NCBI GenBank assembly: GCA_030731855.1
Contig: JANQTG010000173.1
Coordinates: 1,859 to 55,906, forward strand
Origin: Cellulophaga sp.
Lineage (GTDB): Bacteria; Bacteroidota; Bacteroidia; Flavobacteriales; Flavobacteriaceae
Direction: 5' to 3'
DNA length: 54,048 nucleotides
The notes below the pieces were generated by a model. That model saw nothing but the letters and a program-made list of their open reading frames with translations. It ran no database searches and had not been told where the DNA came from. The translations under genes and the position numbers were made by a program. Below, piece by piece: positions 29,127 through 38,108 of this stretch; within the stretch, counting starts at the first letter, position 1, and each line of letters opens with the position of its first letter.

Positions 29127-29179
29127 ATGCTAATTTTTAGGTTGCAAAAAATAAGAATTAATAGAAGATTATTTAGGCG

Positions 29180-29971
29180 CTAATAATCTACCCCTGGGTA
29201 CCAATCCATAATAACGACTTTAATGCTCGAATCGCCTTCATTCACTAATTTTCTAAACTTGTTAATATCGCTTACATCGGGTTGACCTCTGTAATGATAA
29301 GGATAAACCTCTTTTGGTTTAAATTCTAATACGGCATTTGCAGCACTTTCTTCGGTCATTGTGTAGGGAAGGTTCATGCAAATAAAAGCTTTATCAATAT
29401 TTTTTAACGCACGCATTTCTGGAATATCTTCGGTATCACCTGAAAAATAAATACGTTGATCTCCTTTTGATAATACATACCCGTTTCCTCTGCCTTTAGT
29501 ATGAAAATTAAGTGCTTCTTCTCTTAAATTATACATGGGGATTGCCTCTACGGTTATTCCGTAGCGTTCTTTAGATTCGCCATTACCTAATACATCTAAT
29601 TGCGGTACGTAGTTTTCTGGCATTTTATCAGCTACAGCCTGCGGTAATATAATTTTTGCTTTGGCAGTATCTAAAGAATCTAAGGTTTCTAAACTAAAAT
29701 GATCTCCGTGTATATCGGTAATTAAAATTAAATCTGGTTTTTTTTGATTTTCGAAAGCTTTTGCACCACCTACTGGGTCTATGTAAATAGTAGTTTCTCC
29801 CCATTGCAAAACGGCAGTCGCATGGGTTATTGGTGTAATGTTAATTTTTTCTGAGATGGTCGGAGTTTCTATAACTGTCTCGACGATTTCAATGTCTGAT
29901 GGATTTTTTTTAGTGTCTTTACACGCAATTGAGAATAGTATTGTAAAGGCTATATAAAGTACGTTTTTCAT
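29180..29971 (-). CDS. MBL-fold metal-dependent hydrolase, lipoprotein
   Basis: Lipobox FSIAC; DLILITDIHGDHFS; RIYFSGDTEDIPEM; YPYHYRG. Confidence 0.88.
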   Translation of the reverse strand: MKNVLYIAFTILFSIACKDTKKNPSDIEIVETVIETPTISEKINITPITHATAVLQWGETTIYIDPVGGAKAFENQKKPDLILITDIHGDHFSLETLDSLDTAKAKIILPQAVADKMPENYVPQLDVLGNGESKERYGITVEAIPMYNLREEALNFHTKGRGNGYVLSKGDQRIYFSGDTEDIPEMRALKNIDKAFICMNLPYTMTEESAANAVLEFKPKEVYPYHYRGQPDVSDINKFRKLVNEGDSSIKVVIMDWYPGVDY

Positions 29972-29976
29972 AAGGT

Positions 29977-30444
29977 TTAAGTATTTAATATAAGTTCCAT
30001 TTTAATATCGCTCCTTAAATAAGGTAATTCTTTTTCTAGGGCTATTTCAACAAAACCGAATTTTCTGTAAAGATATAAAGCATGTGTAAGTTTTGTGTTG
30101 GAATAAAGAATTATTTTATCCCAATTAGCTTTTTTAGCAAATTCAATGGCAAACGTAAGTAGGTGCTGACCTATTTTTAATCCTTGAAATTCTTCATCAA
30201 CAGCCATTTTACCTAATTCATACGTTTTAGCATCAATCTTTATAAAAGAAAAGCAACCTACTATTTTATGTTTATATTCAGCAAAGAAAATAAAGCCACC
30301 TTTATTGATTATGGTGTTTTTACAATCATTTAAAAGTTGAATATCTTTTTCTTCAACAAAAAAGTATTTTTCTAGCCAAGCTACATTAAGATCTTTAAAT
30401 TTTGATGCTAAAGAAGGTGTGTAAGGTAAAATAGAGACAAGCAT
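29977..30444 (-). CDS. GNAT family N-acetyltransferase
   Basis: YELGKMAVDEEFQGLKIGQHLLTFAIEFAK acetyl-CoA motif A; LYLYRKFGFVEI. Confidence 0.9.
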   Translation of the reverse strand: MLVSILPYTPSLASKFKDLNVAWLEKYFFVEEKDIQLLNDCKNTIINKGGFIFFAEYKHKIVGCFSFIKIDAKTYELGKMAVDEEFQGLKIGQHLLTFAIEFAKKANWDKIILYSNTKLTHALYLYRKFGFVEIALEKELPYLRSDIKMELILNT

Positions 30445-30595
30445 ATTTGGTAAAAATTAGGAAATAAAGATAGCACCTGAAAAACTATTTTGAATCAAAA
30501 AATCTAAATTTTAAATTAAGTCGTATATTAAGCAGATACAAACAAACACTTCGAGAGAAGAAAACTAAAAAGAGAACATTTAATTTTATTAAATT

Positions 30596-31483
30596 ATGGC
30601 AGAAACTAAAAATAATAACGGATTAAAGGTAATAGCGGGACTATTATTGGTATTGTTAATAGCTTTAATGATTTATACAGTAAGTCTGTTTAAAGAGAAA
30701 GAAGACAATACCTTACAATTGAACAGAGAGAAAGAATTAGTAGTTGAAGATTTAACAAGCTTAAGATCAGAATATGATAAAGCTATTTTAGAAAGCAATG
30801 CAACCAATGACGAATTAGTGAATGCGAGAGATAATATTGCAAAGTATATCGATTCTGTTAAAACAATGCGTTTAGATATTGCTGCTTTAGGAAAGTACAG
30901 ACGTCAGGTAAGTATTTTAACGAAAGAAAGAGGACAGTTATTAAGAAAAGTAGATTCTTTAACTCGCTCTAACAGTGCCTTAGCTATGCAGCGTGACAGT
31001 ACTTTTGTTGAGTTAGAAAAGCAAACTGTTTTTAACGATTCTTTAGTGGTTCAAAACACACAATTAGCAGATGCCGTTGAAAGAGGTTCAGCTTTAAATA
31101 TTTCAAAACTATCTGTAGATGCTGTAAAAGAGCGTAATAGCGGAAAACTAGTTTCTACGCAAAGAGCAGGTGCAACTGATAAGTTTAAAGTATGTTTTAC
31201 TTTAACAAATAATGCTATTGCGCAAGCAGGTGACAAAGAATTTTACATCGAGGTTTTAGATCCTCAAGGGAATGTTTTAGGACAGAGTTATTCTAAATCA
31301 GCCGATTCTGGCGCATCTGTAACGTACAGCAAAGCAACTGCTTTTTATTACGAGAATAAGGCCTTAGACGTTTGTGATTTTATCAGCAAACCAGCCGGAG
31401 ATTTCCAAAAAGGGAATTATATGGTAAATGTATATGATAACAAACTTAAATTATTAGGAACTAGTAAGTTTGCTTTAAAATAG
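30596..31483 (+). CDS. hypothetical membrane-anchored coiled-coil protein
   Basis: N-terminal TM (GLKVIAGLLLVLLIALMIYTVSLF), coiled coil, compact C-terminal beta region. Confidence 0.75.
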   Translation: MAETKNNNGLKVIAGLLLVLLIALMIYTVSLFKEKEDNTLQLNREKELVVEDLTSLRSEYDKAILESNATNDELVNARDNIAKYIDSVKTMRLDIAALGKYRRQVSILTKERGQLLRKVDSLTRSNSALAMQRDSTFVELEKQTVFNDSLVVQNTQLADAVERGSALNISKLSVDAVKERNSGKLVSTQRAGATDKFKVCFTLTNNAIAQAGDKEFYIEVLDPQGNVLGQSYSKSADSGASVTYSKATAFYYENKALDVCDFISKPAGDFQKGNYMVNVYDNKLKLLGTSKFALK

Positions 31484-31505
31484 TACAATACTATCCATTA
31501 ACATA

Positions 31506-31537
31506 AAAGGGGAACATCATTTTTGATGTTCCCCTTT
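31506..31537 (+). terminator. Rho-independent terminator
   Basis: AAAGGGGAACATCA-TTT-TTGATGTTCCCCTTTTT. Confidence 0.9.
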
Positions 31538-31570
31538 TTATATTTTAATCAGAATTCTAAAAAATAATAA

Positions 31571-31619
31571 TTTTCAATTCTAAACTTTCAATTTTACATT
31601 TTCAAATTTCCATTTTCCA
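31571..31619. repeat. degenerate heptad array, 7 units in register
   Basis: TTTTCAA TTCTAAA CTTTCAA TTTTACA TTTTCAA ATTTCCA TTTTCCA, abutting the fumC stop codon (minus strand). Confidence 0.8.
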
Positions 31620-33017
31620 TTATTTCAAGCTCCCAACCATTTCTTCTGGTTTTACCCAATTATCATAATCTTCGGCGCTAACATAGCCTAAGTTTACGGC
31701 TTCTTGTTTTAAGGTAGTTCCGTTTTTATGTGCCGTATTGGCAATTTCAGCTGCTTTATAGTAGCCAATTTTTGTGTTTAAAGCCGTCACAAGCATTAGC
31801 GAATTGTTTAATAATTGGGTAATAACTTCGTGGTTAGGCTCAATACCTACGGCACAATTAACATCAAAACTTACACAAGCATCGCCTAAAAGTTCTGCTG
31901 ATTGTAAAATATTGGCAGCCATCATAGGTTTAAAAACGTTCAATTCATAATGGCCTTGAGTGCCACCAACACCAATAGCCACATCATTACCCATAACTTG
32001 AGCGCAAACCATCGTTAAGGCTTCGCACTGCGTAGGATTCACTTTTCCAGGCATAATAGAACTGCCCGGCTCATTAGCGGGGATGATGATTTCGCCAATA
32101 CCAGAACGTGGGCCAGAAGCCATCATTCGAATATCATTGGCAATTTTATTTAAGGCAATTGCTAACTGTTTTAAAGCACCATGACTTTCAACAATAGCAT
32201 CGTGAGCTGCTAAAGCTTCAAACTTATTTTCTGCCGTAATAAATGGTAAGCCTGTAAATTCCGCAATATATTTTGCTACTAAAACATCATAGCCATCGGG
32301 CGTATTTAATCCTGTTCCAACAGCTGTACCTCCTAAAGCAAGTTCAGAAAGGTGTGGTAAGGTATTTTTTAAGGCTTTTAGTCCGTGATCTAATTGAGAA
32401 ACATAACCAGAAAATTCTTGTCCCAAGGTTAGGGGAGTCGCATCCATTAAGTGAGTACGACCAATTTTTACCACATTCTTAAATTCAACAACCTTTTTTT
32501 GTAATGTATCTCTTAATTGTAACACTCCAGGGATAGTTACTTCTACTATTTTTTTATAGGCTGCAATATGCATGCCGGTAGGGAAGGTGTCATTAGAAGA
32601 TTGCGATTTGTTTACATCATCGTTTGGTTGAATCACTTTTTCGCCTTCGCCGATTACTTTTCCTGCTAATTCTTGCGCACGATTAGCAATTACTTCATTC
32701 ACATTCATATTACTCTGCGTTCCAGAGCCAGTTTGCCAAATAACTAACGGAAACTGATCATCGTGCATACCCGTCAAAATTTCATCACAAACTTTTGAAA
32801 TCAAATCTCTTTTTTCTTTAGTTAATACGCCAAGTTCTTCGTTGGTATAGGCAGCAGCTTTTTTTAAGTACGCAAAGCCATAAACAATATCTAACGGCAT
32901 AGACGCCACTGGGCCAATTTTGAAATTATTACGAGAGCGTTCTGTTTGTGCACCCCAATATTTATCAGAAGGGACTTCAACGTTACCCATCGTGTCTTTT
33001 TCTATTCTATAACTCAT
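31620..33017 (-). CDS. fumC: class II fumarate hydratase
   Basis: [51 protein letters not shown]. Confidence 0.97.
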   Translation of the reverse strand: MSYRIEKDTMGNVEVPSDKYWGAQTERSRNNFKIGPVASMPLDIVYGFAYLKKAAAYTNEELGVLTKEKRDLISKVCDEILTGMHDDQFPLVIWQTGSGTQSNMNVNEVIANRAQELAGKVIGEGEKVIQPNDDVNKSQSSNDTFPTGMHIAAYKKIVEVTIPGVLQLRDTLQKKVVEFKNVVKIGRTHLMDATPLTLGQEFSGYVSQLDHGLKALKNTLPHLSELALGGTAVGTGLNTPDGYDVLVAKYIAEFTGLPFITAENKFEALAAHDAIVESHGALKQLAIALNKIANDIRMMASGPRSGIGEIIIPANEPGSSIMPGKVNPTQCEALTMVCAQVMGNDVAIGVGGTQGHYELNVFKPMMAANILQSAELLGDACVSFDVNCAVGIEPNHEVITQLLNNSLMLVTALNTKIGYYKAAEIANTAHKNGTTLKQEAVNLGYVSAEDYDNWVKPEEMVGSLK

Positions 33018-33041
33018 ACTACTTTTTATTAATGTGTCTTA

Positions 33042-33049
33042 CAAAGATA
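33042..33049 (-). promoter_or_regulatory. -7 element TATCTTTG upstream of fumC
   Basis: Plus-strand CAAAGATA, about 25 nt upstream of the fumC ATG. Confidence 0.5.
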
Positions 33050-33161
33050 TTGTATTCACATTTTATTTACATAGAATTGAATTTTTTTATAGATTTTTTT
33101 GATTTTCATTTGTTAAATTCAGCATTTTCAAACTATCTTTGCAGTATTAAAATAAGATATC

Positions 33162-33344
33162 ATGTTTGAATTTGATCAATACTTAGGATTTATAGCTTTT
33201 TTAACCATTTTAACCATAGGTTTTTGGTTAATGATATTTTTATTAACCTTTGTTATTCCTTATTGGGTGACTGGTAATATTTTAGAGATTTTAAAAGAGA
33301 AAAGAGAAGCCAAAAAAGCTAAACTAGAAGCAGAGCAAAAATAA
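33162..33344 (+). CDS. small membrane protein
   Basis: 60 aa with a hydrophobic core and basic C-terminus; TATCTTTG -7 element at 33134-33141 and a terminator downstream support expression. Confidence 0.65.
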   Translation: MFEFDQYLGFIAFLTILTIGFWLMIFLLTFVIPYWVTGNILEILKEKREAKKAKLEAEQK

Positions 33345-33371
33345 TAGCTTTACTAACTAGGATATAAAATA

Positions 33372-33405
33372 AAAAAGACTGTCTTGTAAAAGGCAGTCTT
33401 TTTTC
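33372..33405 (+). terminator. Rho-independent terminator of the small membrane protein gene
   Basis: AAAAAGACTG-TCTTGTAAAAGG-CAGTCTTTTTT. Confidence 0.75.
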
Positions 33406-33516
33406 GTTTTAAAGTTTTTTGGTAAAGTAAAGTACTTGTTGTTTTAGCAATTGGTTCTAAAATAAAAAATCGTCTAAAAATTTCTTCTTAAACGATTTTA
33501 TTATGTTACCTAAGTA

Positions 33517-33897
33517 TTATAAATTAGGTATAACTAAAACTTGATCAGGGTGAATAACATCAGGATTTTTTAATAAACCAGTGTTAGCTTCAAAAATTTG
33601 CTTGTATTTCATGGCATCCCCATAATAATGCTTTGCAATTTTACTTAAAGAATCACCACCTTTAACGGTATGTCTGTGAAAAACAGAACTGTCAGTAACA
33701 GAAATATTCGCTTGAATATCAGCAGCATTTTCGCCACCTAATTCCTTTATTTTATCCCAAATAAGGTTTTTTTCATAAGGAGTTGCAGCTTCGCCTTTCA
33801 TTTTTAATACTCCAGCTTCTTCCGAAACGTCTCCGTTTTTAATTCCAAGTTGCTCACCTAAATTTAAAACGCCTTGATATTTAGCTTTTACGCTCAT
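33517..33897 (-). CDS. LysM peptidoglycan-binding protein (Kbp/YgaU-like)
   Basis: HTVKGGDSLSKIAKHYYGDAMKYKQIFEANTGLLKNPDVIHPDQVLVIP. Confidence 0.88.
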   Translation of the reverse strand: MSVKAKYQGVLNLGEQLGIKNGDVSEEAGVLKMKGEAATPYEKNLIWDKIKELGGENAADIQANISVTDSSVFHRHTVKGGDSLSKIAKHYYGDAMKYKQIFEANTGLLKNPDVIHPDQVLVIPNL

Positions 33898-34119
33898 CTA
33901 TTTTATATTTTTAATGGTTAATAAAGCCTAAAGATAGTAATTATTGGTAAATATTATTTTGAATACAAGTATAAATTACAAGTATTACATCAGAGATAGA
34001 TAATTACTTAAAAAATATGCATCCCTATTAGGGGTGTATAATTTGAGTTAGTTGCTTATCTAAACCTGTTTTAGAGTGTGCAAGAATAGGGATGTTTTTG
34101 CTCTAATTTTTTGGGTTTT

Positions 34120-34914
34120 CTATTTACTTAATTTAAGTATTCTAAAAGCACCTTGAATGACCAATATAAATACCACGGAGCCAATAATTAAATCTGGTTT
34201 ATTAGAGTCTAACCAATACACTAAAATTCCTGCAATGATTACTCCTAAATTGATAATGACATCATTCGAAGTAAAAATTAAACTAGCTTTCATGTGTGCA
34301 TCTTCTTTGCTTTTTGATTTCTGTAAGAGGTAGAGGCAGATTCCGTTAGCAACAAGGGCAAAAATTGAAACGATAATCATGGTTGTAAAATTTGGAAGTG
34401 TTTCGGCAATAAAAAATCGTCTTAAAACTTCAAAAAAGCCAACACATGCTAGTATAATTTGAAAATAACCAGCAAGTTTTGCGATTCTTTTTTTCTTACT
34501 TATTGTTCCTCCTACCGCAAATAAACTAATTCCGTACACAAAACTATCTGCTAACATATCTAGACTATCGGCTACTAGTCCCATTGATTTTGAAAATAAC
34601 CCTGTGGTCATTTCAATAACAAAAAACAAAAAATTGATAACTAAAACCGAATACAACACTTTCTTTTGACTGGTATCTTCATCAAAATTTGCTTGCTCGC
34701 TTATTTCTGTGGACGTTAATTTTCCACCTAAATTTAGAGTGATAATAGATTTTTCGATGAGCTTTATTTCTCCGTGGTGGTAAACAGTCAATTTTCTATG
34801 TGCAATATCAAAATCTAAATGCGCTATGTCATTAATATCATCTAACTTCATTCGAATTAGATTTTCTTCTGACGGACAATCCATTTTTGAAATATGAAAT
34901 ATCGATTTTTTCAT
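34120..34914 (-). CDS. cation diffusion facilitator-type transporter with degenerate HMA-like N-terminus
   Basis: ISKMDCPSEENLIRMKL N-terminus; MGLVADSLDMLADSFVYGISLFAVG CDF TM2 motif. Confidence 0.85.
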   Translation of the reverse strand: MKKSIFHISKMDCPSEENLIRMKLDDINDIAHLDFDIAHRKLTVYHHGEIKLIEKSIITLNLGGKLTSTEISEQANFDEDTSQKKVLYSVLVINFLFFVIEMTTGLFSKSMGLVADSLDMLADSFVYGISLFAVGGTISKKKRIAKLAGYFQIILACVGFFEVLRRFFIAETLPNFTTMIIVSIFALVANGICLYLLQKSKSKEDAHMKASLIFTSNDVIINLGVIIAGILVYWLDSNKPDLIIGSVVFILVIQGAFRILKLSK

Positions 34915-34984
34915 CTTTTATTTTAAGTAGAAGTTACCTTTTTACAAGTATTATATATAAGTAGGAAATATCATAAAAATTGTC

Positions 34985-34992
34985 TAATTTTG
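34985..34992 (+). promoter_or_regulatory. -7 element TAATTTTG upstream of rpsA
   Basis: TAATTTTG leaving a predicted leader of roughly 110 nt before ATG 35107. Confidence 0.5.
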
Positions 34993-35106
34993 CACTCCTT
35001 TTTAAACGAAACAAGAGAAAAAAGGAAGTTAAAAAAAATGTATAATTCTTTTGTAGTACTAGTTGAACTCTTGTAAGGCTGCAAAATACAAATTATTAAT
35101 CAGCAA

Positions 35107-36927
35107 ATGGCTGAAGACAAAAAAGAAGCTGAAGTAACTGTAGAAGCTACTGAAGCAAAAGTACAGGCACCTGTACAAGACCCTCAAGAATTTTTAGAAA
35201 ACTTTAATTGGACTAAGTACGAGCAAGGTATTGAGCAAGTTGATGACAAAAAACTCCAAGAGTTTGAGACATTAGTGGCTGAAAACTTTGTAGATACTAT
35301 GGATGAAGAAGTGGTAACAGGAACTGTAGTGTATATTACAGATCGTGAAGCTATTATCGACATTAACGCAAAATCTGAAGGTGTTATTTCACTGAACGAA
35401 TTCCGTTACAATCCAGACTTAAAAGTTGGTGATAAAGTTGAGGTTCTTATTGATATCCGTGAGGATAAAAGTGGACAATTAGTACTATCGCACAGAAAAG
35501 CCAGAACTATTATGGCTTGGGATAGAGTAAATGCTGCGCACGATAAAGAAGAAATTGTTAATGGTTTTGTAAAATGTAGAACTAAAGGTGGTATGATTGT
35601 AGATGTTTTCGGAATCGAAGCATTCTTACCAGGTTCTCAGATTGATGTGAAGCCAATTAGAGATTACGATCAGTATGTAGGTAAAACTATGGAATTCAAA
35701 GTAGTGAAAATTAACCACGAGTTTAAAAACGTTGTTGTTTCTCACAAAGCGCTTATTGAAGCTGATATCGAAGAACAGAAAAAAGAAATCATTGGTCAAC
35801 TAGAAAAAGGACAAGTATTAGAAGGTGTTGTTAAAAACATTACTTCTTATGGTGTGTTTATTGATTTAGGTGGTGTTGATGGTTTAGTACACATTACAGA
35901 TCTTTCTTGGTCTAGAATTAACCACCCGAACGAGGTTGTTGAATTAGATCAGAAATTAAACGTAGTAATCCTTGATTTTGACGACAACAAATCAAGAATC
36001 CAATTAGGTCTTAAGCAATTAGAGAAGCATCCTTGGGAAGCTTTATCTGACGAAATTAAGATAGGTGACAAAGTAAAAGGTAAAGTAGTTGTTATTGCAG
36101 ATTACGGTGCATTTATTGAAGTTGCTGAAGGTGTTGAAGGATTAATTCACGTTTCTGAAATGTCATGGTCTACACATTTACGTTCTGCACAAGATTTCGT
36201 AAAAGTTGGTGATGAGGTTGAGGCTGTAGTATTGACAATGGATCGTGAAGATCGTAAAATGTCATTAGGTATTAAGCAAATGACTCCAGATCCATGGACT
36301 GATATTACAACTAAATACCCTGTTGGTTCTAAGCACAACGGTATTGTGCGTAACTTTACAAACTTTGGTGTATTCGTAGAACTAGAAGAAGGTATTGATG
36401 GTTTAATCTATATCTCTGATTTATCTTGGACTAAGAAAATTAAGCATCCATCAGAATTTGTAACTGTTGGTGATAAATTAGATGTTGAAGTATTAGAATT
36501 AGATGTTGAAGGACGTAAATTATCTTTAGGTCACAAACAAACTACTGATAATCCTTGGGATAAATACGAAACTGAATTTGCTTTAGATACGACTCATAAA
36601 GGAACTATTGCAGAGGTTGTTGATAAAGGAGCAACTATCGATTTTAATGAAGACATTCAAGCATTCGTGCCAACACGTCATTTAGAAAAAGAAGATGGTT
36701 CTAAATTAGGTAAAGGTGATACTGCCGATTTCAAAATCATTGAGTTCAACAAAGAATTCAAGAGAGTTGTAGCGAGCCATACTGCTTTATTTAAAGAAGA
36801 AGAGCAACGTAATGTAAAAGCCGCTGTTAAGAAAGCTGCTGCACAAGCTGATGAAGCAAAACCTACATTAGGAGATGCTAATGAGCAATTACAAGCTTTA
36901 AAAGATAAAATGGAAGGTAAGAAATAA
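35107..36927 (+). CDS. rpsA: 30S ribosomal protein S1
   Basis: Serial S1 motifs, e.g. GVVKNITSYGVFIDLGGVDGLVHITDLSWSRINHPNEV, KVVVIADYGAFIEVAEGVEGLIHVSEMSW. Confidence 0.97.
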   Translation: MAEDKKEAEVTVEATEAKVQAPVQDPQEFLENFNWTKYEQGIEQVDDKKLQEFETLVAENFVDTMDEEVVTGTVVYITDREAIIDINAKSEGVISLNEFRYNPDLKVGDKVEVLIDIREDKSGQLVLSHRKARTIMAWDRVNAAHDKEEIVNGFVKCRTKGGMIVDVFGIEAFLPGSQIDVKPIRDYDQYVGKTMEFKVVKINHEFKNVVVSHKALIEADIEEQKKEIIGQLEKGQVLEGVVKNITSYGVFIDLGGVDGLVHITDLSWSRINHPNEVVELDQKLNVVILDFDDNKSRIQLGLKQLEKHPWEALSDEIKIGDKVKGKVVVIADYGAFIEVAEGVEGLIHVSEMSWSTHLRSAQDFVKVGDEVEAVVLTMDREDRKMSLGIKQMTPDPWTDITTKYPVGSKHNGIVRNFTNFGVFVELEEGIDGLIYISDLSWTKKIKHPSEFVTVGDKLDVEVLELDVEGRKLSLGHKQTTDNPWDKYETEFALDTTHKGTIAEVVDKGATIDFNEDIQAFVPTRHLEKEDGSKLGKGDTADFKIIEFNKEFKRVVASHTALFKEEEQRNVKAAVKKAAAQADEAKPTLGDANEQLQALKDKMEGKK

Positions 36928-36949
36928 GCCTCTATTTTAATCATAATTT

Positions 36950-36980
36950 AAAACCCGAACATTAATTTGCTCGGGTTTTT
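36950..36980 (+). terminator. rpsA terminator
   Basis: AAACCCGA-ACATTAATTTGC-TCGGGTTTTTTT. Confidence 0.85.
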
Positions 36981-36990
36981 TTAGTGAAAC

Positions 36991-37256
36991 CCTAGTTTGA
37001 AAAGCACGCAGTGCGCATACAAACTAGTTGGTTGAACCTTCCTAACGGCAGGCAGTCTAATCCCGCTGCAAGCAGGATCTGTTGAAGTTTTCTAGAAAGT
37101 TTAACGCTTTTTTGAAAAGTTGCGGAACAATGCTTCAAAATAGCTAGTTTTACCTTCCCAACGGCAGGCAGGCTAATCCCGCTGTAAGCGGGGTCTGTTG
37201 AAGCCTTCAAGAAAGTTCAATGCTTTTTTTGAAAAGCATGCAGTACGCATTCAAAT
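36991..37256. repeat. tandem ~116-bp palindromic (REP/MITE-like) repeat, two copies plus a partial unit
   Basis: ACCTTCC(T/C)AACGGCAGGCAG(T/G)CTAATCCCGCTG(C/T)AAGC(A/G)GG(A/G)TCTGTTGAAG... starts near 37036 and 37152; contains hairpin CCCGCT-GTA-AGCGGG and GAAAAGC..GCA..CGCAT ends. Confidence 0.85.
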
Positions 37257-37280
37257 TATTTTTTTTATCTATCTAAATCA

Positions 37281-37311
37281 ACATTGTCAAAGTTCTAAAC
37301 TTTGACAATGT
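37281..37311. terminator. perfect 14-bp inverted repeat hairpin, possible terminator/processing site
   Basis: ACATTGTCAAAGTT-CTA-AACTTTGACAATGT followed by TTTATTT. Confidence 0.7.
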
Positions 37312-37430
37312 TTTATTTACATCCAATAAGTTGCTACTGTATTTTGTAGCTTCACATCTCCAAAAAAATAGATTCATTAATTCTTCAAAACGAAACTGAA
37401 ATAAGTAACAATTTTTAACAGATAATTTGA

Positions 37431-37438
37431 TACTTTTG
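37431..37438 (+). promoter_or_regulatory. -7 element TACTTTTG upstream of pyrR
   Basis: 18 nt upstream of ATG 37457. Confidence 0.5.
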
Positions 37439-37456
37439 CAACCACACAAATTCAGT

Positions 37457-37999
37457 ATGAGTCAAAAAGTATTGCTTTCATCTAAAGAGATAAACATTAT
37501 CCTGCATCGCTTGGCTTGTCAGCTTTTAGAAAATCATTTAGATTTTAAAAATACAGCACTTATTGGCATTCAACCGCGTGGTATTTATTTAGCGCAACGC
37601 TTAAATGATATATTAAAAAAAGAATACGGCGTAAAGCATATCGATTTAGGATTTTTAGATATTACTTTTTATCGTGATGATTTTCGTAGAGGCGATAAAA
37701 CCCTAGAAGCTAATAAAACCAATATCAACTTTTTAATAGAAGATAAAAACGTAGTTTTTATTGATGATGTTTTATATACAGGCCGCAGTATTCGTGCAGC
37801 ATTAACAGCCATACAATCTTTCGGGAGGCCATTAGAAATAGAACTTTTGACTTTAATAGACCGAAGGTTTAGTAGGCATTTACCGATTCAACCAAATTAC
37901 AGAGGTAGGCAAGTAGATGCTATAAATAATGAAAAAGTAAAAGTAATGTGGGTAGAAAATGACGGAGAAGACACTGTTTACTTAGTTAATAATGAATAA
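37457..37999 (+). CDS. pyrR: bifunctional pyr operon regulator / uracil phosphoribosyltransferase PyrR
   Basis: LIGIQPRGIYLAQRL; NVVFIDDVLYTGRSIRAALTAI PRPP-binding motif. ATG 37457 preferred over 37427. Confidence 0.93.
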   Translation: MSQKVLLSSKEINIILHRLACQLLENHLDFKNTALIGIQPRGIYLAQRLNDILKKEYGVKHIDLGFLDITFYRDDFRRGDKTLEANKTNINFLIEDKNVVFIDDVLYTGRSIRAALTAIQSFGRPLEIELLTLIDRRFSRHLPIQPNYRGRQVDAINNEKVKVMWVENDGEDTVYLVNNE

Positions 38000-38014
38000 T
38001 TAATAGTGAATAAT
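37987..38014. repeat. degenerate heptad array overlapping the pyrR 3' end
   Basis: TAATAAT GAATAAT TAATAGT GAATAAT; the last pyrR codons and stop lie inside it. Confidence 0.6.
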
Positions 38015-38052
38015 TATAAGTTTTAGGTTTATAGCGTTAAATTTTAATAATA

Positions 38053-38087
38053 TTGAAACTTGAAACTTGAAACTTGAAACTTGAAAC
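38053..38087. repeat. perfect heptad tandem repeat (TTGAAAC)x5
   Basis: TTGAAACTTGAAACTTGAAACTTGAAACTTGAAAC between pyrR and pyrB. Confidence 0.97.
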
Positions 38088-38108
38088 TTCAACCTTTAAA
38101 CTAATAAA

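Noticed and set aside
36992-37210. Minus-strand ORF 72 aa
   Set aside because: Lies entirely in the palindromic tandem repeat; no protein-like features.
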